Shown here piece by piece: positions 32,951-44,451 of a stretch of 64,000 nt of DNA. The stretch is from the NCBI RefSeq assembly GCF_017874415.1, contig NZ_JAGGLM010000014.1, positions 1-64,000 of the forward strand. Reading direction: 5' to 3'. Both the position numbers and the translations under genes were made by a program. This DNA is from Clostridium algifaecis. Lineage in GTDB: Bacteria > Bacillota > Clostridia > Clostridiales > Clostridiaceae. The notes beneath the pieces were generated by a model. It was given only the letters and a program-made list of their open reading frames with translations. It was not told where the DNA came from and made no database searches. Each line of letters opens with the position of its first letter. Positions within the stretch are counted from its first letter, which is position 1.

Positions 32951-35900
32951 TTACATTGCCATTTCATCATATTCTTGTTCTTTAAACTCTTTATTTTCCT
33001 CACATTCCTTATTTAATGCATCTTCATCTACTATAACTTCATTGTCTTTTTTATTAAGATCTAGTAATGAGTTTAACTCAAATTGTCTTGATAGCTTTTC
33101 TTTTAAAGCTTCTTCATAAGGAAATGTTTTTTCATATTCTATCTTTGACTGTTCTAAGTTTCTTTTATATTCCTCAATCTTTGTTTCTATATTCTCCATT
33201 TTGCTTTCAAGGTTATTTAGCAAATTTTCAATTCTTAACATATTTCCATGAATACTATCTCCAAGGTCTAGGGTGTATTTTAAATTACCATGAATTAAGA
33301 GTTCATACTTTTCATAGAATAGATTTTTTCTAAGTTTTAATTCAAAACCTTTATAACTTCCTACATGAAGCTCCTCACCTTTTGGTATTTTCTCATAAAG
33401 GCTTTGAAGCATTGTTCCTGCTTTTTCTCTTTCATCGAATAATTTACCATTTATAATTATTGAAAAATCCTTACCATCCTCCATATTTCTTTTATCAATA
33501 TCCTTAATAACACATTCAAGCTGGCTGTTAGCTTCACTAATGAGTTTTGGAAATTTGAAAGTGAAATTATCCTGCATGGTATACTTTTGACTATCATAGG
33601 CAGCTTTTAAAACTCTTAGTCTTGCTACTTCATTATCAACATCCATCTTTTCTTTTATTAATGGATTCCCTGTAGCTAAAGCTTTAACTTCTGCATAGGA
33701 CAGTACTGTTTCATCTACATCTTCACAGTTTCTTGCAACAGATTTAGAGGTCATTATCTGAGATATAAACTTTTGTTTTTGCTCTACAATCTGCCAAAGG
33801 TATGAATCAAAGGTATCTTTAGTAACATACCTATAAATATTTACTTCAGGATTAATATTCCCTTGCCTTAAAATTCTTCCTTCACGCTGCTCTATATCAC
33901 TTGGTCTATAAGGGCAATCTAAATGATGAAGTGCAATTAGTCTGTCTTGAATATTAGTTCCTGTTCCCATTTTAGGAGTACTTCCTATAATTATTCTTTT
34001 ATTTCCGGACCTCATATCAGAAAATATTTCTTCACGTTGTATTTCATTTTTAGCATCGTGTATAAAGCATATTTCATTTTCAGGAATTCCTTTATTTATT
34101 AGTTCTGCTTTAATTGAATCATAAACAGAAAAACGCCCATCTGAGTTAGGCGTTCCAACATCACAAAATACTATTTGAGTTCCTTTTATACTATCTGATT
34201 TTTTATATTCCTCATAAATATTTTCAATACACCTATTAACCTTTGAGTCTGGCTCATTTATTGCTTCCTTATTTATAAGCCTTGGATCAGTTCCTAAAAG
34301 TCTTGCTTCATTAGTTATCTTAAGCATATTATCTACAGAAGGATCAACCATGCCATTTCTAATTTTTTCAGCTCTTTCAACATAGTTTTCCATTTCATGT
34401 TTTATAAACTCACTTGGCTCTGTAGATACTAAAATATATTTATCGTTTTTAAGTTTTGGCACTGGAAGCTTTAACATATCTGAGGTTTGAACATCTGCTA
34501 TATTTTTAAATAAGGTCATTAGTTCTGGAAGGTTTGTAAACTTTGAAAACCTGCTTCTAAACCTATAGCCTGTACCTTCTGGAGCAAGTTCTAATGAAGA
34601 AACCACTTCACCAAAGCTAGCTGCCCAAGCATCAAAATGCTGGATACCTCGCCTTTCAAGTTCATGATTTTGAAGATACCTTTGCATTACATACATTTCT
34701 GTCATAGAATTTGAAATAGGAGTTCCTGTAGCAAATATTACTCCTCTGCCTTCATTTATCTCATGAATATATTGGCATTTCATAAGCATGTCACTAGCTT
34801 TTTTAGCTCTTGTATTTGATATTCCTGCCACATTTCTCATTTTAGAAAATACTGCACAGTTTTTATAATAATGAGCTTCATCTACAAACATAGTGTCAAT
34901 ACCAAGCTCTTCAAAGTTTATAACATCATCCTTTCTTGATTCATCAAGAAGCCTTTTAAGTTCACTCTCTAAACTCTTTTTAAATTTCTCCATCTGTTTA
35001 ATAGACCAGTTTTCTCCTCGCTCTCTTTTGGTAGTTTCTATGGCATAGGTCATTTGCTCAATCTGGTAATTTAACATTCTTTCTTGTCTTTCCTTTGAAA
35101 TTGGTATTTTTTCAAATTGCGTATGCCCTATAATTATTGCATCATAAGCCCCAGTAGCAATTCTGCTTACAAATCTTCTTCTATTTTGCTTTTGAAAGTC
35201 TTTCTTTGTAGTAACTAAAATATTAGCTGATGGATATAATCTTAAAAACTCTGCTCCCATCTGCTCTGTTAAATGATTAGGAACTACAAAAATGCTTTTC
35301 TTAGAAAGTCCTAATCTTTTCAGTTCCATACCGCTTGCTATCATTTCAAAGCTCTTCCCCGCACCAACACAATGAGCAAGAAGTGTACTGCCACCATATA
35401 AAATTCTAGCTATAGCATTTACTTGATGCTGTCTAAGTTTAATATCTGGATTCATTCCTGGGAAAGTTAAATGGCTCCCAACATATTCTCTAAGCCTTAT
35501 GTTATTAAAGTTTTCATTATAAAAATCAACATACTTCTTTCTTCTGTCAGGATCTCTAAATATCCAGTTCTTAAATTCCTCTTTAAGCTGATTTTGCTTT
35601 TCTCTAGCCAGCATAGTTTCCTTTTGATTAAGTACATATCTTACACTATCTCCTTCTTCTATTCTGTCTTTTACTGTAACTGTTCTAAGGTTTAAAGTTT
35701 CTTCAATAATGTAGTAGGCATTAAGCCTTTTAGTTCCAAAGGTTTCTGTTGCTGCCACGGAATAGCCATCTATACCTTTGTTTTCAATAACCCAAGATGC
35801 ATTGAAATTATTATAATGAACTTTTATTTCATTGCTGCTATAACGAGAAGCTGAGTTTTGAGCATACTTTGGAGTTCCTAAGGTTTCATAAATAAATTTT

Positions 35901-38900
35901 TCTATATCTCCTTCTTCAATCCATGTTGTTCCAAGCCTTATGTCAATTTCACTAGCCTCTAAATTTACTGGCTGAACTTTTTCTAAGGCTTCTACATTTT
36001 GTGTGAAAAGCTCTGGATTAGTTTCAGCATAAAGCTTTGCTAATTTTAATTTCTGCCTTACATTACCGCTTAAATATTCATCTTGCGTTTCCCAGCCTTG
36101 AAGTAAATCATCTTTATTATATTTTTCAGGATTTAAGAATACTAAACCTTTAAGTTCATTTATAATATTCTCTCTTGTGCTATCATAAATTTCTAGCATT
36201 AGAGGCAAATCTACTGTTCCTTTTTCATTTAAACTTACTGTAAGGGCTTCAATGGCAGTATCAACTTCTGTTATCTTCTCAAGAGGGCGTATAGTTTGTT
36301 TAGTGAACATATCCGCTTTAGTAACATTTTTGTTTTCATCTACTACCTCAAGAGAACATAATAGGGGATAATCATTGTCATCTCTAAAAGCCGTATTATT
36401 GGTTCTTGCTGTTATATATCCATGATTTTTAACAAAGGTATCATACCTTTTATTCAATATTTCCTGCTTTTCTTTTAATTCTTCTTGGGTGCAGCCGTTT
36501 GTTTGAATATCTATTATTTCTCTAGTGATTTCTCTTATAGCATGGAGACCTTTTATCCTTTCTAAAGTCTTTCCTGTAGCTTCAATCTTTCTCATTACAG
36601 CATTTTCTCTATAATAAAGCTGGTTATCTATAAAGGTGTAAGTGTAGTTTCTAACATTAGGATCAGCAGGAATAAAATCTTCCGCAGCAGCTTCTTCTCT
36701 TTCAAAACTTACTATATTAGCATTTAGATTTTGAACTGCTCTATCTAAAGCTTCACTTAAATCAAAATTCTCATCATCATTAACTAAGGCTGTATATTTA
36801 CTACCTTCACCAAACATTCTCTGATCAAAAACCATTTTTCCAAGAAGCATTTCTGGATTATCAAGGAAGTATTCATTTATAGGCACTCCATCTTCTGTTT
36901 TTGATACATGAAGCCAATTTTCTTCTGTAACTTGTACCCTTTCTCTCTTTTGAAGAAATATAATATCCGCAGTAACATCTGTATTGGCATTTGATTTAAA
37001 GGCAGTATTAGGAAGTCTTATTGCTCCAATTAATTCTGCTCTTTCAGCAATGTACTTTCTTACACTGTTGTTTTCTTTATCCATAGTTCCTTTAGAAGTT
37101 ATAAAAGCTATAATTCCACCTGGTCTTACTTTATCTAAAGTCTTAGCAAAAAAGTAATCGTGTATTAAAAAATTATATTTATCATATTTAGGATCATGAA
37201 GTTTATAATCTCCAAAGGGAACATTACCTATAGCAACATCAAAGAAATTATCTGGATAGTTATTTTCTTCAAAGCCTTGTATTTTAATATTCGCCTTTTG
37301 ATAGAGCTGCTTTGCTATTCTTCCTGAAATATCATCAAGTTCTACTCCATATAACTTAGAATCTTTCATGCTGTCTGGAAGCATAGAAAAGAAATTTCCA
37401 ACTCCCATGGAAGGTTCTAATATATTACCTGTTTTGAATCCAAAGTTCTCAAGTGCTTTATATATTCCTTCAATCACTGTAGGTGAAGTATAATGAGCAT
37501 TAGGTGTAGAAGCTCTTGCAGATGCATATTCTTCAGGAGAAAGTAGTGCTTTTAATTCTGTATATTCACTATTCCATCCTGTACTATTAATATCAAAAGC
37601 TTGAGCCATACCTCCCCATCCTACATATTTAGCAAGTATTTTCTGTTCCTCTGGTGTTGCCAATCCATTTTCTTCTTCAATAACCTTTAAAGTTTTAATA
37701 GCTTCTATATTGTTTCTAAATTTAGTTTTAAGTCCTCCAACTCCAATTTCATCATCTGGACTATAGCTGTAGTTTATTTTCTCAGCTTTTTCTTTAGTTT
37801 CAGATTTTCTATGTACTTCATTGTTATTTAACCACCCTAAAATATTAGTTTCATAATTTTCTATGGTTTTATTTTTATAATCTTCCCATGTTGAATTTTT
37901 ATTTGTAGTTATATCTTCTTTATTTACCTCAGTTGATGCTTCTGAATTGATTAAAGAGTTTATTCTATTTACAGCATTATTAATCTCAAATTCATTATAA
38001 GTAATATCTTTTATTATTTTATCAATTACATTTTGAATTTTTTCTAACTTGCTTTCTATATTTACTTCTTCTAATGCTACTTGACTTGTAATAAAGTTTG
38101 ATATATTTTGTAAAGTCTTTGAGTAAAGGTTCTTTTCTAATGGTTCTTCAAACTCTACACTTCTATAATAATCAGCATTTAGTGCATTTAGCTTATAAAT
38201 AACCTGCTCATAGATTTTATCTTGAATATCGCCTTTATTACTAATATCTTCATTTTTATCATTTTTAGTATCTTCTATATTATTAGCTTCCTTATGCTTA
38301 TTTTCAGACATTAAAAAAGAGCCACTTTTTTGTGACTCAAAAATATCTATTTGCTTTATCTCATTTTGTATACTATTTCGTGAAGAACTATCTCCTCTGC
38401 TGTTTCCTTTATTCTCTTCCTGTGCTTGAAGCTTTCCATTGTATTCTCTGCATTCATTATTGGCTCTGTCTTCAACATTTGCTCCATTAATACTTCCAGC
38501 CTCTGATATGCTTCCTCGTTCACCTGATGCATTTTCTCCATTAGCTCCCCTTGTGCTAGAAGTAAGCTGTATCTGCTCTGATGATTGTTCTTTAGATAAT
38601 TTAATGCCATCTGACCGTACTTCCCTAAAGGTTTCTGATCTACTTCCTTGTTCCTGGATATTTTTATCTCTGGATAAAATATTCCGTCTATCTCCTTGTA
38701 ACTTAAGTTTAAGTTCTCTTTCATAATTTTTTTCGCTCCTTTGCTCTTTTATTATTTTTACTATTTCACTTTCAAATTCTCTAAGAATTTGCTGAGATAT
38801 ATTGCATACAGAATTTCCAAGTCTAAAAGTTAATGGCAGCGTATTAAAATGATTTATTACTCTAAAGCTATTTTCATTGTAAAAGTTTGAAGCTGCTATT

Positions 38901-39484
38901 CCACATCTTTTTGCCACCATATAATTTATACTTTCAAGAACAGTTTGAGTAAAACAACTTATAAAACCTTCTTCTGGTAAACCTTCAAGCCACGTTTCTT
39001 TAATATCCTGTTCATAACCTTCTAAAATATTATCAAAGCTTTCATTAACCTTGATATCTGTAAGCTGTAATATCAATTCTTCAATAGAACTACAATTTAA
39101 CTCATATTTTTCATTTATATTTTCTAAAAGTTTTTCACTAATAGCATCACTTAACTTCCATAGCTTAGGAATGGTATGATGTTCTCCATTAGTGTCTTTA
39201 ATATCAAATAAATATGTTAATTTAAGAGTTGGCATTGAAGTATCAAAAACTGCTATGCTTCTTGTTCCTCTGTTTACATATCTTCCTATTTTTTTATTCC
39301 AAATTTCCATAGTAGCAACCATGGTAGCATCAGGTCTTTGAGCATAAATCAAAACTGCATTATCAAAGTTATACTTATAAATTTTTGCTGCAAAATCTAA
39401 GAACTCTTTCCATTCCTTTTTATTGCTTGTAACTATTCCTGTTATTTTTTCGTAGATTTCTCTTACCTCTGTTAATCTACTCAT
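32951..39484 (-). CDS. Very large SNF2-type helicase/N6-methylase polyprotein
   Basis: 2177 residues; ATG at 39484 after AAGGAGG, overlapping the parB stop. N-terminal region (1-250) shows the ArdC-like start [20 protein letters not shown]; residues about 260-400 are a polar low-complexity linker; about 600-850 form an N6-methylase-like domain ([16 protein letters not shown], then [13 protein letters not shown], an NPPF variant). The C-terminal half is an SNF2/DEAD helicase: [39 protein letters not shown], then [14 protein letters not shown]. Such proteins occur on many clostridial ICEs and large phages; the role may be DNA modification or protection during transfer. A TnpV-like gene is nested in the linker. 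Confidence 0.85.
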   Translation of the reverse strand: MSRLTEVREIYEKITGIVTSNKKEWKEFLDFAAKIYKYNFDNAVLIYAQRPDATMVATMEIWNKKIGRYVNRGTRSIAVFDTSMPTLKLTYLFDIKDTNGEHHTIPKLWKLSDAISEKLLENINEKYELNCSSIEELILQLTDIKVNESFDNILEGYEQDIKETWLEGLPEEGFISCFTQTVLESINYMVAKRCGIAASNFYNENSFRVINHFNTLPLTFRLGNSVCNISQQILREFESEIVKIIKEQRSEKNYERELKLKLQGDRRNILSRDKNIQEQGSRSETFREVRSDGIKLSKEQSSEQIQLTSSTRGANGENASGERGSISEAGSINGANVEDRANNECREYNGKLQAQEENKGNSRGDSSSRNSIQNEIKQIDIFESQKSGSFLMSENKHKEANNIEDTKNDKNEDISNKGDIQDKIYEQVIYKLNALNADYYRSVEFEEPLEKNLYSKTLQNISNFITSQVALEEVNIESKLEKIQNVIDKIIKDITYNEFEINNAVNRINSLINSEASTEVNKEDITTNKNSTWEDYKNKTIENYETNILGWLNNNEVHRKSETKEKAEKINYSYSPDDEIGVGGLKTKFRNNIEAIKTLKVIEEENGLATPEEQKILAKYVGWGGMAQAFDINSTGWNSEYTELKALLSPEEYASARASTPNAHYTSPTVIEGIYKALENFGFKTGNILEPSMGVGNFFSMLPDSMKDSKLYGVELDDISGRIAKQLYQKANIKIQGFEENNYPDNFFDVAIGNVPFGDYKLHDPKYDKYNFLIHDYFFAKTLDKVRPGGIIAFITSKGTMDKENNSVRKYIAERAELIGAIRLPNTAFKSNANTDVTADIIFLQKRERVQVTEENWLHVSKTEDGVPINEYFLDNPEMLLGKMVFDQRMFGEGSKYTALVNDDENFDLSEALDRAVQNLNANIVSFEREEAAAEDFIPADPNVRNYTYTFIDNQLYYRENAVMRKIEATGKTLERIKGLHAIREITREIIDIQTNGCTQEELKEKQEILNKRYDTFVKNHGYITARTNNTAFRDDNDYPLLCSLEVVDENKNVTKADMFTKQTIRPLEKITEVDTAIEALTVSLNEKGTVDLPLMLEIYDSTRENIINELKGLVFLNPEKYNKDDLLQGWETQDEYLSGNVRQKLKLAKLYAETNPELFTQNVEALEKVQPVNLEASEIDIRLGTTWIEEGDIEKFIYETLGTPKYAQNSASRYSSNEIKVHYNNFNASWVIENKGIDGYSVAATETFGTKRLNAYYIIEETLNLRTVTVKDRIEEGDSVRYVLNQKETMLAREKQNQLKEEFKNWIFRDPDRRKKYVDFYNENFNNIRLREYVGSHLTFPGMNPDIKLRQHQVNAIARILYGGSTLLAHCVGAGKSFEMIASGMELKRLGLSKKSIFVVPNHLTEQMGAEFLRLYPSANILVTTKKDFQKQNRRRFVSRIATGAYDAIIIGHTQFEKIPISKERQERMLNYQIEQMTYAIETTKRERGENWSIKQMEKFKKSLESELKRLLDESRKDDVINFEELGIDTMFVDEAHYYKNCAVFSKMRNVAGISNTRAKKASDMLMKCQYIHEINEGRGVIFATGTPISNSMTEMYVMQRYLQNHELERRGIQHFDAWAASFGEVVSSLELAPEGTGYRFRSRFSKFTNLPELMTLFKNIADVQTSDMLKLPVPKLKNDKYILVSTEPSEFIKHEMENYVERAEKIRNGMVDPSVDNMLKITNEARLLGTDPRLINKEAINEPDSKVNRCIENIYEEYKKSDSIKGTQIVFCDVGTPNSDGRFSVYDSIKAELINKGIPENEICFIHDAKNEIQREEIFSDMRSGNKRIIIGSTPKMGTGTNIQDRLIALHHLDCPYRPSDIEQREGRILRQGNINPEVNIYRYVTKDTFDSYLWQIVEQKQKFISQIMTSKSVARNCEDVDETVLSYAEVKALATGNPLIKEKMDVDNEVARLRVLKAAYDSQKYTMQDNFTFKFPKLISEANSQLECVIKDIDKRNMEDGKDFSIIINGKLFDEREKAGTMLQSLYEKIPKGEELHVGSYKGFELKLRKNLFYEKYELLIHGNLKYTLDLGDSIHGNMLRIENLLNNLESKMENIETKIEEYKRNLEQSKIEYEKTFPYEEALKEKLSRQFELNSLLDLNKKDNEVIVDEDALNKECEENKEFKEQEYDEMAM
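38356..38724 (-). CDS. TnpV-like protein nested in another frame of the helicase gene
   Basis: 122 residues, same strand as the helicase gene but a different frame, with its own ATG and upstream GGAGCG. It shows the TnpV pattern: start with [42 protein letters not shown], and a C-terminal [16 protein letters not shown]. TnpV is known from Tn4451-type mobilisable elements; its function is unknown. The helicase frame over the same bases is low-complexity (Ser/Gly/Glu/Asn), as expected when the other frame is the constrained one. Confidence 0.65.
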   Translation of the reverse strand: MKENLNLSYKEIDGIFYPEIKISRNKEVDQKPLGKYGQMALNYLKNNHQSRYSLLLAQGELMEKMHQVNEEAYQRLEVLMEQMLKTEPIMNAENTMESFKHRKRIKETAEEIVLHEIVYKMR

Positions 39485-40466
39485 CAAGTACCTCCTTCCC
39501 CTGTGTTTCAAAATATAGTTTTAAAGCCTTATCAATAATATCTTCAATCTCTGGCTGTTTAACTTCTGGTGCAAAATATTTGCTTATCAATTTTGGCTTC
39601 AATTTTATAGCAGTAGGTTTATTTGATTTTGTTTTCTTGTTAAGTTCTCCTGAAAGAATTGAATAAGCTGTTTCTTCATTTAATTTACCTTTCTCTGAGT
39701 AATCCCTAAGTACTTCGGCTTTTTTCATGTCTAATTTAAAATTGTTGGAGTTTAGAATTTCGTTTATAATTTGCTGCTCTTCTTTTTTTATAAATGATAT
39801 TGTTACTGCTGTCATAAATGCAATTTCATCAGCATCAAGTCTATTCATTAAATCACTATCTAATTCTCCAAGCCTAACATATCTGGCTATCATATTTCTT
39901 GAAAGATTATAACTTTGAGCTAATTTTTCATCTGTTCTTAACTTTGTCTCAACTTGGCACAAAGTTGCTTCATCTTTGATATTATAAGGGTTTGCAAGCT
40001 TTTCAATTTCATCTAAAAGGTCATTTCTTTTTCCTTGCTGCTTCATGGCTTTATATCTTTGTGATATTGCAGCTGTTCTCTCTGAATACCTTAAATCTGC
40101 AAAAGAACGTTGAATTAAATTAGTTTCAGTAACAATTAAAGTAGCTTCATCTTCAGTAAGTCCTTCCTTAATAACCGCTGGTACTTTAAGTATTCCTGCA
40201 AGTTTTGCAGCATTTACTCTATTGTGACCAGATAGGATCTGATAGCTTGTACCTATAGGTCTTATAACTATAGGTACAATAACTCCAAACTCCTTAATAC
40301 TTTCTACCATATCATTTAATCTTTCACCTTCATACAGCTTAAAGGGGTGATTACTAAAAGGCACAAGTTTTTCTATTTCAATCTCTGCTATTCCTGAATT
40401 AGTTTCTTTTTCAGATGAGATATCTCCAAACATATCATCTAAGCTCATTAACTTTCTCTCACTCAT
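39477..40466 (-). CDS. parB: ParB-like partition protein
   Basis: 329 residues. The N-terminal ParB/Srx domain has [37 protein letters not shown] and [14 protein letters not shown]; a helix-turn-helix domain follows in [19 protein letters not shown]. It overlaps parA by 4 bp and the helicase gene start by 8 bp. Together with ParA it would stabilise the circular form of the ICE or place it in the cell. Confidence 0.88.
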   Translation of the reverse strand: MSERKLMSLDDMFGDISSEKETNSGIAEIEIEKLVPFSNHPFKLYEGERLNDMVESIKEFGVIVPIVIRPIGTSYQILSGHNRVNAAKLAGILKVPAVIKEGLTEDEATLIVTETNLIQRSFADLRYSERTAAISQRYKAMKQQGKRNDLLDEIEKLANPYNIKDEATLCQVETKLRTDEKLAQSYNLSRNMIARYVRLGELDSDLMNRLDADEIAFMTAVTISFIKKEEQQIINEILNSNNFKLDMKKAEVLRDYSEKGKLNEETAYSILSGELNKKTKSNKPTAIKLKPKLISKYFAPEVKQPEIEDIIDKALKLYFETQGKEVLDE

Positions 40467-41248
40467 ATTGCAGCCACCTCCTTAGCAAATTCTCTATATG
40501 CAATGGATACTTTATTTTTAGAATCATATTCTATGGTACTCTTACTTTTCATATTGGCTTCTCCAACCTTAACAGAAGTTGGAATTTTATTTTCAAATAT
40601 GTTGATTTTACTACCATAAGCATCCTGAATAATTGCTAATACCTCTTTTGAAAGCTTCATTCTTTCTGCATACATTGTTAAAAGTATTCCATCAACCTCA
40701 ATCTTAGGATTTATTCTCTTTTTAACTCTTATAATATTCCTAAGAAGTAGCTCCAAGCCTTTAGCTGAAAGATATTGAGGAGTAACAGGAATAATAACAC
40801 TATCACAAGCTGCAAGAGCATTAATTGTTAGCATTCCAAGTGATGGAGAACAATCAATAATAACGTAGTCATAATCAGTTTTTACTTCGTCAACTATAGA
40901 TTTTAAAACCAATTCTCTGCTCATAACATTAACAAGGGCTATTTCGATTGCTGATAGCTCTAAGCTACATGGAATAATATCAATATTTCCTGCCGAAATA
41001 ATATATTCTTCCTTTTTAGGTAAGCTTTTTTCTTCAATAGCTAGAGACATCAAGTTATATATTGTCGTTTTTATACTGTCCGTATTATCATAACCAAAGC
41101 ATACTGTTAAACTGCTCTGCGGATCGAAGTCTATAAGCAATACCTTCTTTCCCATTTCTGCTAATGCATATCCTAAGTTTAAAGTTGTTACGGTTTTGGC
41201 TACACCTCCTTTTTGATTCACTATTGAAATCACCTTATTACTAATCAT
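40463..41248 (-). CDS. parA: ParA-family partition ATPase
   Basis: About 261 residues. ATG at 41248 after GAGGAGG. The N-terminal Walker A is QKGGVAKTVTTLNLG, with LLIDFDPQSSL (switch I) and YVIIDCSPSLGML (Walker B). Note Ala in place of Gly in the KGGVGKT motif, which is common in soj-like proteins. First gene of the leftward parA-parB-helicase operon, with a good promoter just upstream. Confidence 0.92.
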   Translation of the reverse strand: MISNKVISIVNQKGGVAKTVTTLNLGYALAEMGKKVLLIDFDPQSSLTVCFGYDNTDSIKTTIYNLMSLAIEEKSLPKKEEYIISAGNIDIIPCSLELSAIEIALVNVMSRELVLKSIVDEVKTDYDYVIIDCSPSLGMLTINALAACDSVIIPVTPQYLSAKGLELLLRNIIRVKKRINPKIEVDGILLTMYAERMKLSKEVLAIIQDAYGSKINIFENKIPTSVKVGEANMKSKSTIEYDSKNKVSIAYREFAKEVAAI

Positions 41249-41301
41249 AAGATTTGCCTCCTCATTATTTTTGTACACTTTTAAGTTTCTTTATAAACTT
41301 A

Positions 41302-41330
41302 ATTATATCTTATGTCTATATTTTTGTAAA
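41302..41330 (-). promoter_or_regulatory. Promoter of the parAB operon
   Basis: Minus-strand -35 TTTACA (41325-41330), 17-bp spacer, -10 TATAAT (41302-41307), 54 bases before the parA ATG. Confidence 0.6.
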
Positions 41331-41358
41331 CTGAATAGTTTCTATAAATCCAACAAAG

Positions 41359-41387
41359 TTGCTATTGTAAATTTTTTAGTGTATATT
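41359..41387 (+). promoter_or_regulatory. Promoter of the rightward Xre gene
   Basis: Plus-strand -35 TTGCTA (41359-41364), 17-bp spacer, -10 TATATT (41382-41387), 32 bases before the ATG. It is divergent from the parA promoter. Confidence 0.4.
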
Positions 41388-41419
41388 GATATATATAATA
41401 TCTAAAGGTGTGAATATTT

Positions 41420-41635
41420 ATGGCATTAACTATGGGTGAGAAAATTAGAATTCTATTAAGGCGAAAAAAAATAACCATATCAGACTTAGCCGATATGGTT
41501 GGTACTTCTCGTCAAAATTTAACTAATAAATTGAATCGTGATAACTTTTCTGAACAGGAATTAATTGAAATTGCTACAGCTCTTGGCTGCAAGTTTGAAG
41601 GATTTTTTATTTTTGAGGACGGGGAGGAAATATAA
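41420..41635 (+). CDS. Small Xre-family regulator
   Basis: 71 residues, one Cro/CI-type helix-turn-helix (KITISDLADMVGTSRQNLTN, then KLNRDNFSEQELIEIATALG) and an acidic C-terminal tail (FIFEDGEEI). ATG after AAAGGTG. It is divergent from the parAB operon and probably controls it. No other domain is present. Confidence 0.8.
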   Translation: MALTMGEKIRILLRRKKITISDLADMVGTSRQNLTNKLNRDNFSEQELIEIATALGCKFEGFFIFEDGEEI

Positions 41636-41656
41636 TATTTTCTCCCTAAATTTTAA

Positions 41657-42559
41657 CTAACTTAATTCATCTATTACATTTTGAATACTATGTAATGTTC
41701 CATTATTTAAACCATTATAATACTTTACATGTTCTTTTGTTGCTTCAAGAGCCTTTTTAAATTGCTCTTCTCCAAATTCCAATTTGATCTTTTCTAATAA
41801 ATAGCGAGTAGCATATGTATTCATTGTTCTTGTATAACGTTGACCTTCCATCATTGCAAGAAAATTAGTAACATAATCACCTGCTGATCCAGCATTCATA
41901 CCTGTTTCATCTGCAATTTTGTATTTTGCTTCATTACGAGTCAAGTTCCCGTGATAAACCATTTTAACTATCTCATATGCTCTATGTGTCATTTCATTTG
42001 TTATTTTCATAGTTTCACGCCCCTCACTATTGCTATTTAGAAAAGAATCTCTATATTTCCTCAATGTATCAAGAACCTCACTCCATATTTCTACCTTATC
42101 TCCTTCCACTATAAATACCTTCCCATGAGAATTACTAGCATCTGTTTTCATCTGTGCAAAATTACCTCTAAAATCACTTACATAAGTGTCAGGATATTTT
42201 GTAGAATTCGAACATCTTTCCATTAATTCCTCATAACTTACTACCCCTTGTTCCTCTTCAATTTTTAAAAATGCCTTAATTAATTTATGGTTATTTTGTT
42301 TTTCTCGATTTGCCCATACTGGAATCTTTCTGTTTGCTTTAGCATAATTGTTATCTTCAACTGTTGTAATTACAGGAGTTGTTGTTTTTACAGTGTTAGA
42401 AGATAAATCTTTAGCGGCTTTTAAGAAACTATCACTAATGTAATTAGAAAGTAGTTTTTCTATAACTTCTTCTTTATTTTCTTTGTTTAATGTTACTGCC
42501 AAATTAAATTTTTCTAAAATTTCAACGTTAATTAAGCAACTGAATGTACTTTTATCCAT
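41657..42559 (-). CDS. Protein with ribbon-helix-helix-like start and McrA-head-like C-terminal domain
   Basis: About 300 residues; ATG at 42559, 9 nt after GGGAG. The N-terminus (FSCLINVEILEKFNLAV, then KEEVIEKLLSNYI) looks like a CopG-type ribbon-helix-helix. The middle (SYEELMERCSNSTKYPDTYV, FIVEGDKVEIWSEV) is unassigned. The C-terminal 110 residues (RAYEIVKMVYHGNLTRNEAK, then MNAGSAGDYVTNFLAMMEG and YTRTMNTYATRYLLEKI) resemble the N-terminal head domain of clostridial HNH/ScoMcrA-type restriction enzymes, but no nuclease follows. It could be a repressor with a DNA-reading domain or a defence sensor. It lies next to the Kiwa-like genes. Confidence 0.5.
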   Translation of the reverse strand: MDKSTFSCLINVEILEKFNLAVTLNKENKEEVIEKLLSNYISDSFLKAAKDLSSNTVKTTTPVITTVEDNNYAKANRKIPVWANREKQNNHKLIKAFLKIEEEQGVVSYEELMERCSNSTKYPDTYVSDFRGNFAQMKTDASNSHGKVFIVEGDKVEIWSEVLDTLRKYRDSFLNSNSEGRETMKITNEMTHRAYEIVKMVYHGNLTRNEAKYKIADETGMNAGSAGDYVTNFLAMMEGQRYTRTMNTYATRYLLEKIKLEFGEEQFKKALEATKEHVKYYNGLNNGTLHSIQNVIDELS

Positions 42560-42689
42560 ATATACATACTCCCTTTTTCTCTTTGATTCAATTATACATA
42601 TCAAACACTAATTTGTAAATATGTAATTACAAATTGTCATATTTACAAATCAAAAAATGCAATATATATTTTTTATATAAAATAAAAAA

Positions 42690-42708
42690 TCACCCCTTAA
42701 AGCGGTGA
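42690..42708 (-). terminator. Hairpin with T-run on the minus strand before kwaB
   Basis: TCACC/GGTGA stem followed on the minus strand by TTTTTT. It would end transcripts coming leftward from the kwaA side after they have run antisense through kwaB. Confidence 0.4.
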
Positions 42709-42789
42709 AATCAAGAAGAGTATTAGCATTTATCAAAAATGTATCTTATGGTATAATATTGATATTAATTCTAATTGAGGGAGGATATT

Positions 42790-43731
42790 ATGTCTTATAC
42801 ACTAATTGAAGAAGGAATAGCTAAAGCAAAAGAGATTCCAACTTGGAGTTCTGTTTTAGTTGAATATAATCATTCTAAACACCCTAATGAATACATTTGC
42901 TACGATATGAATTTTTCATCTGTTGATTTATTGTCTACAACAATTACAGGTATGTGCGATGCTTTCTTATCTATTGTAAAAAAATATGATAAAAAAGTTA
43001 TGGATTATACTGGAGAAAATCCTAAAAATGTAGTAGACAAGCTATCAACTAACAATACTGTAATTTCAACCTGCTGGAATTTTTTAATTGAACATATAAA
43101 TAATAGCGATGATACAACTAACTTCAAACATATAAAAGCCAATGCATATGTTTTTATTGGTTCATATACCTTAAGTGATGGTACTTCTGAAAATATATAT
43201 CTAATAACAAGAAAAAATCCACTCCTTACATATAAAAAAGGACGTACTCCGATTTTTACATCTCAAAACAACACCATTGCTAAAGCAGATGAACCACTAG
43301 TTCAATTTAGTAAATCATTTGATGCCATTGTTTACAAAAACACTATATATATGATTAATAACAATTGTGAAAGCATATTTAACATGGAATACACTCATAA
43401 AATCGTATGTAAAAAGCACTTATCAGAACTAGAAGCCGCTAACATTATTGCTAATTTTGAGAATTATGATTCTTTTGCCTCTTCAGGACAAAATCCAAAA
43501 AAATTTATAACCTATGATGCTTCCATTGTTGAAAAACTAGCGCAAACAAAATGGAAAAACAAATTAGCTAAGGACTTAAAAATCCCACTTGATTCTACAA
43601 CAAAAAAATTTGATTTGCACGAAGAAGCAAATGCACGCAAATTTACTTTAGCAATTTGCGGTAAAACAAAATTAAATATGTTTGATGATGGTATTTGTGA
43701 AGTACCTAGCTCAACACCATTAATTATTTAA
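42790..43731 (+). CDS. kwaB: KwaB-like DUF4868 protein (Kiwa anti-phage system)
   Basis: About 313 residues. ATG at 42790 after GAGGGAGG. The central region has DUF4868 features: YVFIGSYTLSDGTSENIYLI, a strand RKNPLLTYKKGR, FDAIVYKNTIYMINNN and CESIFNMEYTHK, then helical segments to the C-terminus. KwaB is the DNA-binding partner of the membrane protein KwaA in Kiwa. It has its own promoter with an extended -10 (TATAAT at 42752-42757). It is unusual in facing KwaA convergently, with 8 bases of 3' overlap, instead of following it in an operon. Confidence 0.65.
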   Translation: MSYTLIEEGIAKAKEIPTWSSVLVEYNHSKHPNEYICYDMNFSSVDLLSTTITGMCDAFLSIVKKYDKKVMDYTGENPKNVVDKLSTNNTVISTCWNFLIEHINNSDDTTNFKHIKANAYVFIGSYTLSDGTSENIYLITRKNPLLTYKKGRTPIFTSQNNTIAKADEPLVQFSKSFDAIVYKNTIYMINNNCESIFNMEYTHKIVCKKHLSELEAANIIANFENYDSFASSGQNPKKFITYDASIVEKLAQTKWKNKLAKDLKIPLDSTTKKFDLHEEANARKFTLAICGKTKLNMFDDGICEVPSSTPLII

Positions 43732-44284
43732 CTAAATAAAAAGGCTTATTTAATGGGGCTATTTCAATGGTATTACCTTTATTTGCACATAGATTTTTAC
43801 AACTTATAGCTAATACTTGTATAGACTTTGTTCCTGGTTCTGGTACCCATACAAGTTCACATGTATAAAATTTATAATTTTTTAATTCAAATAACAAATT
43901 GGCATATACATTATTATTTCGAATGCACAGGAATGCAAGTATTCCAAAGTATATTATAAATTGTATAACACTATCCCACTTAGTAAAATCAAAAACAAAT
44001 AAAGGTAGTATGTATGAAAGTAAAAATTCTGAAGTAATTCCTTTTTCTTGAGTTGCCTCAACTACTTTATACTTTCTATAATCAGAATTTTTTATATTTT
44101 TCATAGAACACCAAATTATAATTATTGAACATAATATTCCTATTAAAATGCAGCATACCACAATATATTCAGTATAGATATATACTTTATTACTGATTAA
44201 ACTCTTTATATCTATAAACAGTACTGTTATCCAAAGTGGTAAAAAAGATGTAAAAAACATTGCACTTTTAAAAAGTTTATTCAT
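43724..44284 (-). CDS. kwaA: KwaA-like four-span membrane protein (Kiwa)
   Basis: 186 residues with four predicted membrane helices (about 8-25, 36-60, 85-100 and 106-118) and a C-terminal cytoplasmic tail. The segments ITSEFLLSYILPLFVFDFT and FLCIRNNNVYANLLFELKNY match what I recall of KwaA proteins, which sense phage attachment at the membrane. Start after GAGGAGAAG; an upstream TATAAT with TG extension is the likely -10. The pairing with a DUF4868 protein at 42.8 kb is the main support. Confidence 0.6.
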   Translation of the reverse strand: MNKLFKSAMFFTSFLPLWITVLFIDIKSLISNKVYIYTEYIVVCCILIGILCSIIIIWCSMKNIKNSDYRKYKVVEATQEKGITSEFLLSYILPLFVFDFTKWDSVIQFIIYFGILAFLCIRNNNVYANLLFELKNYKFYTCELVWVPEPGTKSIQVLAISCKNLCANKGNTIEIAPLNKPFYLVK

Positions 44285-44451
44285 CTTGCTTCTCCTCTTT
44301 TTTCCTCATTATATCATAATCTATGCTTCTATTAACACTAAAATTTCCACTTAAACATATACAACACTTTTCTTAAAATCATCTCTCCTCCCATTAGTCA
44401 TTCATAATTAGTATATTTTTTGCACTTAATAAATAATTCGTATTCTAAAAC

